Source of the DNA: Pterobdella sp. o SKG-2022
Lineage: Eukaryota; Annelida; Clitellata; Hirudinida; Piscicolidae
DNA length: 64,000 nt
Reading direction: 5' to 3'
Assembly (NCBI GenBank): GCA_964035795.1
Contig: OZ038321.1
Span: 24,329,986 to 24,393,985, forward strand
Shown here: positions 50,301 through 62,300 of the stretch, piece by piece
How positions within the stretch are numbered: the first letter of the stretch is position 1
How the letters are laid out: the number at the start of each line of letters is the position of its first letter
The notes under the pieces: model-generated
The model's input: only the letters and a program-made list of their open reading frames with translations
Databases searched by the model: none
What the model was told of the DNA's origin: nothing
Position numbers and translations under genes: made by a program

Positions 50301-53300
50301 TTCTTTCTCCTCATAGCCCTTTTCAATGGTTCCAGTACGCACAATCAATGTTCAACGCATACTGATTTTTTATATCATGTTTTCATTTTTTATTGTCTAC
50401 CCTATTAACTAAACAAGCCAACAACTCTATAAAGATTGACAATTATTTTATCACCACGATATAAAAAATTCAAATCGTGTTTCATTATTGAAGAGTGTGA
50501 ATGAAATAAGAATATTCAAAAATTTTAACTTCTACAACGTTAAAATTTTAACAAATCGCTTCAGGCTTTCCTGGCTCTCCTGGACCAACTGGGCCACCTG
50601 GTCAACCAGGTCCGTCTGGTAATGTTGGCGAACGAGGACCTCAAGGGCCTATAGGCCCCTTAGGAGCGCCAGGGGCTGCAGGGCTGAGTGGAATTCAGGG
50701 AAATCAAGGGTATACAGGGGCTACAGGGTTTTCAGGACCTCAAGGACAAAGTGGCCAAAGTGGTCAACAAGGACAACCTGGTTTTCCAGGTCAAGAAGGC
50801 CCGAGAGGACTCAATGGTTCGCCAGGGTTTTCAGGTTTACCAGGGTCTGTAGGCTCCAAAGGTTCACAAGGTGATACAGGTTCACAAGGAAATATCGGAC
50901 AACCAGGCTCAAGAGGACAACAAGGTTTGTTTATAAAAATTATCAAAAAATTAAATTTAATAGAAAGTTTAATTACCTTGACAAATAATTGTTGAAACGT
51001 TCTTCAAAATATATTTCAGGACTCCGAGGCTTAGGTGGAGACACAGGGTTCACAGGATCTACAGGACCGAGTGGTTCAATAGGTCAGCCGGGTCAACCAG
51101 GTCAACAAGGTCAACAAGGAGGTGTTGGTTTTACAGGTGCACAAGGGAATCCGGGGGTTGCAGGTGATTCAGGACCACCAGGACCTGTAGGACCTTCAGG
51201 ACCTCCGGGAAGAGACGGAGATCGTGGTGATACAGGCTTTTCGGGACCATCAGGAAACACAGGGCAACCGGGTAAATAAGAAAAAAACACGAGCTTTCAC
51301 AGAAATTTGAAATGTTTATAACTTTTTTTTAGGGCCAAGAGGTCAAGCCGGATTTACTGGACCTCAAGGTCAACCTGGTCCTTCAGGACCGAGTGGACCT
51401 GCTGGCAATTTAGGACCACCAGGGCCTCTTGGTAATCTAGGGCCACCCGGACTTCCTGGTCAACCAGGGCAGCAAGGATCCACCGGTGGAATCGGAGCAA
51501 CAGGTTTTCCTGGTTTACCAGGACAAGCAGGATTTAATGGACCTAGAGGACAGCCTGGTCTACCTGGACAACCTGGAAACCAGGGACCGAAAGGTTTCCC
51601 AGGGCTACCTGGCTCACCCGGTGATGCAGGATTTCAAGGATTAAATGGTCTTTCTGGATCTATAGGCAACTCAGGCCAAGTTGGACCAGCTGGACTTCCT
51701 GGACCAACTGGACCGAACGGTTTGTCTGGAGATACAGGGTCTCCGGGTCCTATTGGACCATCTGGCCCTCAAGGTATTTAAAAAATTGAATATATCTTTT
51801 CAAAACTGAATTATCTAAACGATTCTAGGTCCTAATGGACAGCAAGGCTTAAAAGGTCTGCAAGGAGACGCGGGACCTCAGGGACAGCCTGGTGTAGTTG
51901 GGGAACTGGGCTCACCTGGAAATGTTGGGGCACCTGGTCAACCCGGACCAAATGGTCCTTCTGGACAACCAGGAATTAGGGGAATACCTGGAATCCAAGG
52001 TCCTGCTGGAAGTCAAGGACAAATTGGAATTCGGGGAAACCCTGGATCTATTGGTCTTCCCGGTCAACCGGGATCAGCAGGTGATATTGGGCGACCGGGC
52101 TTACCAGGTCAAGTTGGAGCTCCAGGACCTACTGGTGCAGTAGGTTCCACTGGTTTGCAAGGTTCTTTTGGTAATACCGGAGCTTCAGGGCAACCAGGAC
52201 CTGCAGGTTCTCCTGGCTTCCAAGGAGCTACTGGTCTAACAGGGAATGCTGGTCCTGTTGGTAGTTTTGGCTTTTCAGGACAACCTGGTTTGCCAGGTGA
52301 GCAAGGTTTTGCTGGAATAAATGGCCTTCCTGGTCCTATCGGTCAACAAGGTTTCCGTGGTCAGCCAGGCCAACCAGGTTTACCAGGACCTAAAGGTTTA
52401 ATAGGAGACAATGGTTTTCGAGGCCTTCCAGGTCAACCAGGAAATGATGGAGCTCCAGGGTCTCTAGGACAGGCTGGTTCTGTGGGACCCAAAGGACAAC
52501 AAGGACCAAGTGGTCAAAGAGGATTTCCTGGTTTCCAGGGGTTCACTGGTTTGTTTTATATCATTTTCAATTTTGTCGAAAAAATAGCAAAAACACTGAG
52601 ATTATAATATTTCAAAAAAAAACTGAATTTTTCGATAGATATTACAACAGATAACTGAAATCTTGAGTATATCGGAAAACTTAGTCTTTTAAATACTTTA
52701 CAAACCTCGTTTCAAAAAATTCAGCTGAGCATTTCAAAAGATTCGAATCTTGTCGTATTTATTAAATCCAAAAATTAAATGTTAGTATCCGATTGTTTGA
52801 TTAATTTTCACAGGCCCTGTCGGTGTTCCAGGACCTGTTGGTCCTGTTGGGCAACCTGGTTCAGTAGGAGCGCCTGGCCCGCAAGGAAACACAGGTCAAA
52901 CAGGGTTACAAGGAACATCTGGAGATAGAGGACAGCAAGGAGACACTGGACCTCAAGGAAATGTTGGTCCGAATGGTTCACCTGGTAATCCAGGACCTAA
53001 CGGCTCTCAAGGTGCCACAGGTCTCTCTGGAAATCCTGGTTAGTTAAAAAAATATTTTGTTCGACTTGTTTCAGAAAATACTTTTCTATATCAGGTTCTG
53101 ATGGGCTTCCTGGTCAGCCTGGTCTCAGAGGGTTGAATGGCTTACCCGGTCAATTAGGAAGTCCAGGTTTACAAGGAGTTTCTGGAGATACTGGACCAAT
53201 TGGCCAGCCAGGAAATCAGGGTAATACAGGTCAACCTGGTTTTCCAGGACAACCTGGAACAGTTGGGGTCGCAGGACCACGAGGACAAAACGGTCAACCT

Positions 53301-56300
53301 GGCACTCTAGGTCAACCAGGAAGTCCTGGTTTTAGAGGTCCGAACGGCATCAAGGGACTTCAAGGTGATACTGGACAGACGGGTTTCGATGGATTGCCTG
53401 GTCTACCAGGTTATGATTCATTTGTGTACTTATATTAAGTATTCAGAATCAAATACTATTTTATTGAGTCAAAAGTTTGATCATCTTTATGAATTTTATG
53501 TTGCAAGAATTTTACCTTAGGGAAATCTTTTTAAAAGGCCAAACTGGTCAAAGTGGACAAAAAGGGTCACCAGGGTTGCAAGGTCTGTCTGGTGAAACAG
53601 GCTTTCAGGGACAACAAGGACCTGCAGGGCCAAGTGGACAAGCAGGGTCTCCTGGACCTCAAGGACCTCTTGGACCAAGGGGTCCAACAGGTCCTGCTGG
53701 ACCTACTGGCGAAAAGGGTCTTTCTGGAGACGTTGGAGCAATAGGACCAGTAGGACCTTCAGGACCCGATGGAAGAGCCGAGCAAGGATTACCAGGACAA
53801 AAAGGAGATACCGGAATGCCAGGGCTACCTGGAAATCCAGGTTCGATTGGACCTGATGGACCGCCTGGATCTCCAGGAACAAGAGGGCCTACTGGAGTCA
53901 AAGGTAATAAAAAAATCGTGATTCTTGTTATATCAATTATATAAATAATTGACAGGAACACAAGGAGCGACTGGGGTTACAGGCTTTTCAGGTAATCCTG
54001 GACAGCCTGGTTCTTCTGGACCTCAAGGGAGTCGAGGGAATACTGGACCACCAGGTTTGAATGGCCCAATCGGGTTACCAGGTGTTCCAGGTACTCCTGG
54101 TAACATAGGACAACCAGGACCTCCAGGTGCTCAAGGTCTCATTGGAAGTCCAGGAGATTCTGGCTCACCAGGGTTTCCAGGAAATCCTGGTATCAATGGA
54201 CAAGCTGGAGATACGGGATCGTCTGGGCAACCAGGACAACCTGGATTCACTGGTGCTGTTGGACAGCCTGGGAATCAAGGTCCTCAAGGTTTTACTGGAC
54301 CAATAGGCCAACCCGGACTAAACGGTTAGTTAAAAAACTAATAAATTATGATAGTTTCACTTATCAAAAACTTTAGTATAATTTTTGAAAAATAGATATC
54401 TTCTAAATATTTTCATGAATTGATATATGAAATTCAAGATTAAAAAATATTTTTTTTACAAGCATTTCAAACACATAACAATTTTTTACGTTTTTTTTTA
54501 AATGACAGGTTTGCCAGGGTTGCCTGGAAGCAGTGGGCTGCAAGGTTTGCAAGGTTTACAAGGTTCTCCAGGCTCACCTGGACAGCCGGGATCTCAAGGA
54601 CCCAAGGGATCACCAGGGGATGTTGGATTCACAGGAAGTTCGGGTTCAAATGGTTCTCCTGGAGAACGAGGTTTCGATGGAGTTCCTGGAGTAATAGGAG
54701 AGCCTGGTGACACTGGATTTTCTGGAAACCCAGGTGGAGCATTATTTAATTCATTATTGAGTAAATTATTCAAATGAAGATTGTTCAAAAAAATTTTGTA
54801 TAAATTTTGAAAAGATATATATATGTATATATCTATATCTCGGAATAATATATATGATTATGGTTTACAGGTCCGATAGGATCTCCTGGGCCATCAGGTA
54901 ATCCTGGTAGTAGGGGAAATCCTGGCCAAAAAGGTCTCAGAGGTGAACCTGGTCAAAATGGTTTGTTAGGAAATCCAGGTTTTCCAGGATCTCCTGGATT
55001 TTTGGGATCCCCTGGTGAGGTTGGAGATCCAGGGCCTGTAGGACCTCAAGGATTTGCAGGACCTCAAGGAGCAACGGGTCAAATAGGAGAAGTAGGTTTA
55101 CCTGGACCAATTGGAGCTCCAGGTCCTAGAGGAAATCCAGGACTTCCGGGAAATACAGGTTCTATAGGTGCGCCAGGAAACACAGGTTTACCTGGATTCT
55201 CTGGTCCAAGTGGCAATTCTGGCTCACCCGGCTTGCCGGGAATATCTGGCGTTCGAGGAGCTGATGGTTTACCTGGTCCTAGTGGAATTCAAGGTCAGCC
55301 TGGTCTGCCAGGTCCCCAAGGAGATAGTGGAGACACAGGGTTTTCTGGGAATCCCGGTTCAAACGGACTAATTGGACAACCCGGATTGGTTGGACAGTCA
55401 GGTTTACCGGGCTTGAATGGTCAACCCGGATCTCAAGGAGTTCAAGGTACATTGTATTGTATGAAAAAAATTTTGAAATTTTATTTTTTGTACATTAAAT
55501 AGGTGAAAGTGGTTCTCCTGGACAATCGGGGGAAAGAGGAGATACGGGTCCAACTGGACCTAGTGGCTCCCCTGGTCCATCTGGTCAACCAGGTCCTGGA
55601 GGGACAACAGGATTGAAAGGGCTTTCTGGTCCTCCAGGAAATCCTGGTTTCATTGGTTCGGCTGGTTTACCTGGTCCAGCAGGTTCCAAAGGACTCCCTG
55701 GAGATAGAGGTTTTCAAGGAAATCCTGGCAATCAAGGAGCTTCTGGATTTGTTGGTCCCAACGGAGCAATTGGAGCTACTGGTGTGTCCGGGCCTTTGGG
55801 GCCATTAGGTCAGAAAGGGTTTATTGGAGATCCAGGAGTTCAAGGACAGCCAGGTTTGTGTTTTATATATTTTAAACGCTATATCCACTTAATATGAAAA
55901 TTTTTTGAAAACGTGAAGGTTTGCAAGGTTTCACTGGTGTTACCGGACCTAAAGGAAATTTGGGGTTTTCAGGAAATATTGGACTTCCAGGAAACCAAGG
56001 ACAGCCTGGAATTAAAGGACTTAGAGGTGCGCCAGGTTTTCCAGGTCCAGCTGGGTCACCAGGTCTAAATGGCCAGCCTGGTGTAAATGGAGAGCAAGGT
56101 CCTAGAGGACCTTTGGGGGAACCTGGAAATCCTGGAGCTCAAGGTTTATTATAATTTCCAATAAGAGTTCACAGAACTGTAATTTCAGGTTGAGTTGGTC
56201 AACCAGAATTGTATTCAAAAGTATTTTTTTGAATACCAGGCCAACCAGGTGCGATTGGGAATCCCGGTAATCAAGGAAATCCAGGTTTAGAAGGATCACC

Positions 56301-59300
56301 AGGCCAACTTGGACAACCAGGTGTTTCAGGTCAGCCTGGACAGCGAGGTATACAGGGCCCAAGAGGAGACACGGGTGAAAGCGGCTTCCAAGGACAATCT
56401 GGTGTTGTGGGAATTCAAGGGTTGGATGGTTCTCAAGGAGACACTGGCAATCCAGGATTACCTGGATCGATTGGATCGCCGGGAAATCCTGGGCAGAGAG
56501 GTTTTCCGGGTCAACCAGGTTTACCAGGATCTAGGGGTTCTTTGGGATTTCAAGGTCTTCCAGGACAACCTGGAACGCCAGGTTTATTAGGTATAAAAAA
56601 TCTATTTATTTAAAATAATTTTCAATACTGCATACTGAGTTTTCAAATTCATAAGGTGAAAGAGGAGCTCCAGGAATTCGTGGCTTTCCAGGCTTGCAGG
56701 GCCAACCAGGTGTGAGAGGACTTGCTGGTGACACTGGACCTCAGGGTGTTCAGGGACAACAAGGAGATTCTGGACCACCTGGACCTATTGGAACTCCTGG
56801 ATTGCCGGGTAACGCAGGACCTCAAGGATCACCTGGACCTAAAGGAGAGCTTGGAGATCGGGGTGCTAATGGACAGCAAGGTTTAAACTGATCATGAATT
56901 TTTTTTTTATTCATTACTTTCAGGTAGAAATCAATAATTTATTTTTTTGACGATTGTAGTATTATTCTATTAATAAAGTTTTCGTTGTCAAAAATAATTT
57001 AGACAATGGTTAGCAACAATAATTTTTAAGATAAGGAAGGATGGATAATCAATTTTATGTTTACTTTTTTAAAATTTTATAAGGAGTACCCGGGGGATTA
57101 GGCCCAAAAGGAAGGGTTGGTCAACCAGGTTCACCAGGAGCAATTGGAATTCCAGGGCCCAGAGGACCTCAAGGATCCAAAGGCCAACAAGGTGCTTCAG
57201 GACAAATTGGACAACCCGGACCAAGTGGTCAGCCTGGAGAGCCTGGAAACATCGGGAATCCAGGTAACAAAGGAAATCCAGGAATATTGGGGTCTCCGGG
57301 TACACCTGGATCCCAAGGGTCAAATGGATTATCAGGTTTTCCTGGAGCAAACGGCCAACAAGGTTCACTTGGGTTTCCAGGATCCAAAGGTCCAAACGGA
57401 CAACCTGGTGTTGATGGACAACTTGGATTACCTGGGCCACAAGGTTTTATTTCATTTTTTAAATTCCAAAATTTTTCATTATTGTTTTAAATTCATAGGA
57501 CCAAGAGGAGATCCTGGACAAGCTGGTTTTAGAGGTGTTCCAGGAAGAGTTGGCGCCACTGGGCCTACTGGTAGTTTGGGACCAATAGGCCAACCAGGAG
57601 CAAATGGACAACCAGGGCAACCAGGATTAGCTGGTCAACCTGGAGCTATCGGCTCCGATGGATTGTCTGGAAATCCTGGATTCATTGGGGAGCCTGGTTC
57701 AAATGGACTACCAGGTGATACTGGAACACCAGGAAATCCTGGAGAACAGGGTGAGTTCTCGTTAATTATTTATATGTTTTTTTTAGTGCGCAGAGTCCAG
57801 AGCCGGTTAAATAAAGGAAAAACTGTGAAGGCGAGATTTGACACTGGAAAAAGTTTGGGGAAAAATGATGAACTTCACTGGCTTCTTGTATCCAACTGTT
57901 TTTATGAAAAAAAAACCAGAAATATATTTTCCGACTTAGATATTAGAAGTTTTCATTTCTCTAAGTTTAATGAACACAGCTTTTCACTAAACATTCGTTT
58001 ATTCAGCCATGCAGAACCGTCACCGGGAACAGTTCTTTTTCTTTCTGCAATCAAATTCTTATTACAGAAATCATTCAAATCGTTACCCAAATCTCTTTTA
58101 TATACATTATAACTTTCACGAATTTATAAAAGTGATAATATTTAGAAAATATAACAATGAATATGATTTTGTTTTGTAGGAACTAATCGTTGAGTGTAAG
58201 TTTGGCAACTTGGGTATATTGAGTGAGGCAAAAACAAAAAAATCTGAAAACCATATTTTCTAAATTAATGCATTAATTTATAATGTAACTTATAAATTAT
58301 TTTTTTTTTCATAATTTTGTTTACAATCATTGTTTAGGCTTGCCTGGAAACATTGGACAACCTGGAGTACGTGGAGCTGATGGCTTACCTGGCTTGCAAG
58401 GCGTGATTGGAAGTCCTGGTCCTTCAGGTCAACCTGGTAGTAGGGGTGAAACAGGACTTCCTGGTGATAGGGGAGTCAATGGAGCCACAGGAATCACAGG
58501 GTTCACTGGTGAGCCAGGCCAGCAAGGATCTCCTGGAACGCCAGGCCGGATAGGAGCTCCGGGACTTCCAGGCCTTTCTGGTAATGTTGAGAAATTGTTC
58601 TAACATATATTTTTTCCATTATTTTTCATCTAAAAGGGGTTAATGGTAACGTTGGAGCAATCGGACAACCTGGACAACCAGGACAACCTGGATCTATAGG
58701 ACAACTCGGTGATCCTGGTCCAGCAGGACCCATGGGTCAGCCAGGTCCTATTGGTGAAATTGGAGATAATGGAGCTCAAGGACCTGTAGGACCTGAAGGT
58801 CAACCTGGCAGCTTGGGCCCAGTTGGTGCTAAAGGGCTGCCGGGTACACAAGGAGAAGCAGGGTTTCCTGGTCAGCAAGGACTTCCTGGCAATCAAGGTA
58901 TGTATAAGAGACATGTATAGATCATTTAATGTTGCACGATTAGGTGAATTTCGCAACTAAAACGGGTTTTTTTAACTATTATTTTTTTATTTGAATTGAA
59001 ATTTAAAATGTTCAACTTTTTATACTTTTGTTCTTTTGGTAGTTGCTACTATATTCCGATAGTGATATCATCATTTTACAAACCTAAAGTAAATATTTTA
59101 TATGAAAAAATTTATTTTGAAAGTACATTAAAATGCCACTAACTCACATCATCAAGTGATGTATACAAACATAATAGGACGATGATTTTTGAAAGGTAAC
59201 ACTGGTCAAGCGGGTCAACCAGGACCTTCAGGACCTACTGGAGAAGCTGGTCAACAAGGTCCTAGTGGACAGCCAGGATCGCCCGGAAATCCTGGGCAAC

Positions 59301-62300
59301 AGGGAACACCCGGGATTCCAGGGCAAAACGGAGCTCAAGGTCCTCAAGGTAATCAAGGCCAACCTGGTCCCAATGGTCTAACAGGGGAACAGGGTGACAC
59401 AGGCCAGTTGGGTCCTACAGGAAACAAAGGAAATAGAGGCCCGCAAGGACAGCCAGGAAACACTGGTCTTTCTGGAAACATAGGTAACTGCCAAGTATAA
59501 TTTTATAAAACAATATGAAATTCATTTTGTATTTTTAGGTCCCGTTGGAAGACCAGGAATTAATGGACAACCAGGGTCTTCCGGTCTTCCGGGTCCCAAA
59601 GGGCTGCAAGGAGAAACTGGTTCACCAGGATTAAATGGTCCGCCGGGCCAAAAAGGACAACTTGGAGATCCCGGAGCTCGAGGAACTATGGGCTCACCCG
59701 GCTTGGTGGGTGCCGTTGGACCTCAAGGAGCCAAAGGTCCGAAAGGGCAAACTGGTACAGCTGGTTCTATTGGAGTGCTTGGAGACATTGGAAATCCGGG
59801 CATACCTGGAGAAGCAGGTTTTCCGGGAAATCCAGGCCTACAAGGTCAACCCGGAATTCCTGGGTTAGAAGGACCGAATGGGCAGCCAGGACCAAATGGC
59901 CTGCCAGGTTTAGCCGGTCAACCAGGGAATAAAGGACCAAATGGAGATACAGGGTCGAGAGGATTGCCTGGTTCTCCCGGTTAGTTTATATTTTAGATAC
60001 ATTTATACAAAATCATAATTTCAGAACACTAGTTAGTTTATTAAGATACGAAGCTTTTCGTTATCAACGTAACATTTTCAAGTATCGACACTTGAAAATG
60101 TTACGTTGATAACGAAAAGCTTCGTATCTTAATAAACTAACTAGTGTTCTAAAATTATATTCATTTTATTGTGGCTTTTGGAAAAAATCCTTTATACAAC
60201 ACTTTACACAAGAAATTTTAGAATTTATCAAAAGCTTAGAGCTTTTTATTTTTGTTGAATCCCCATCAAATCTCAATAATAGAAAAGCTCAATTTCAAAA
60301 AACACAATTATTTTGAATTATCATATTCGTTTAATCACTTAGGAAATAATGGACAGCCTGGAAACAAAGGCCCGATAGGAAACCAAGGACAGCCTGGTAC
60401 AGCTGGAAATTTGGGATCTCAGGGAGCTACTGGTTTGTCTGGAGAAAATGGAAATCCAGGCCAAAGAGGTCCTAATGGTCAGCCAGGATCGCGAGGAGTA
60501 GCAGGAGATACAGGAAGTACAGGTAGTTCTGGTACCAAAGGTTTCATAGGTCTAACCGGTCAACAAGGAATTCAAGGATTCCCCGGATTAAATGGTTTTC
60601 AGGGACCAACAGGACCAGTTGGTTCAAATGGTATACCAGGTAGTCCAGGCTTAAAAGGTTTTGATGGAGATACGGGAACGACAGGCAACGTAGGTCATAC
60701 AGGGTCTTCAGGTCAGAGAGGAGATACAGGATTACCTGGAATTTCCGGACAACCTGGTAATCAGGGGCAACCAGGTCTCAATGGTCTTCCCGGAGATCCA
60801 GGTTTGAGAGGGAATCCTGGTTTCCAAGGCACTCCTGGTCAAATGGGTCTACCGGGTATGTTTTTCTTGTATTTATTTATTAATAAATACTATAAAAGTT
60901 TTTTAAAAAGGTTTGCAAGGAGAGAATGGAATACCTGGTGAAAATGGGCAGCCCGGCTCACCGGGTCCTAGAGGACAACCAGGTTTTAAAGGAGAACCTG
61001 GAGATCGTGGGTCTGATGGGCTTCCTGGGCCTTCAGGACAGCCTGGACTAGCAGGTTTTCCTGGCCCTGCTGGACAACCTGGAAATAAAGGATTAAAAGG
61101 TACGCTAGGTCTAACAGGTTTACAAGGAGTACTAGGACAAGCTGGTGCACCTGGTGAGGTAGGAGACACGGGACTTCCAGGAAACTCGGGTAATCCAGGA
61201 AGACAAGGTTCTTCAGGGGAAAATGGTTTTCCCGGGCTTTCTGGACCGGTAGGTGCAACGGGCTTACCAGGACCGCTAGGAGAACAAGGAGATAGAGGTT
61301 CAGCTGGTTTTTTGGGTGACAGAGGAGATACAGGACCTACTGGACAACCTGGAGAAAACGGTAACGTTGGTCCTACCGGGTCTCCAGGAGATACTGGACA
61401 AATAGGTCCTATTGGTCAACCAGGCCAACTTGGCCAACCAGGAAGCTCTGGTTTGATTGGAGATGTTGGAATAAGAGGTTTTGGTGGAAGACAGGGAGAG
61501 CCAGGATTTCAAGGAGATACTGGGTCCTCAGGTCCAAGAGGAAATAAAGGTTTGCCAGGAGAAGCTGGTTTGCCAGGATCAGTTGGTGCTACTGGAAATA
61601 AAGGTTTTCCGGGAAGAACCGGTACGCAAGGGCAGCCTGGATTGCCGGGTCTTCAAGGGAATAGAGGGGAAGTAGGTTTCACTGGGGCTTCAGGACCTCA
61701 AGGTAATACCGGTTTAGCTGGCGAAGCTGGAGATATAGGAATTTCTGGTTCACCTGGAAATACGGGACAACCGGGAACTCTTGGACAAGTAGGAGAAAGA
61801 GGTGACACTGGTCTTGCTGGCCCTGTAGGAGTAAATGGAGCAACCGGTTTCACAGGAGCTTCAGGTATGAAACGATTATAACAATTTTAGAAAAGTTTTT
61901 ATTTTTTTTAATTATACTCATACGTTGAAGTTATTGTTTTGAAAAGGTACAAATGGGCAACCTGGTTCGAATGGGCAACCTGGACCTTCAGGTCAACCAG
62001 GTTTAAGAGGAGAACAAGGTGCTACCGGAGCTGTTGGTGATCCTGGACCTATGGCTCCAGCTCCACCTAGAGCTGAACAAGGATTCACTGGGAGTCCCGG
62101 AGATAAAGGACAACAAGGGGCAACTGGTCTTCTTGGGCAACCAGGCTTACCAGGAGATCCTGGAATTCTTGGTAACAAAGGGCCATTAGGTTTAAAAGGT
62201 CCTGTCGGTTTACCCGGTAGAATTGGAACTGCTGGAAATCAAGGTGCTCCAGGACAAGTGGGTGTCCCAGGGCCTTTGGGGCAGCCTGGCCAAAATGGGG

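Noticed and set aside
57117..58112. 331-codon plus-strand open frame through a collagen exon and the next intron
   Set aside because: Its first half is an out-of-frame reading of Gly-X-Y sequence; its second half matches nothing and has no splice support.
15295..60150. CRISPR-like or phage-like array made of the dispersed hairpins
   Set aside because: The copies are kilobases apart in a eukaryotic genome, with no spacer structure or associated genes.
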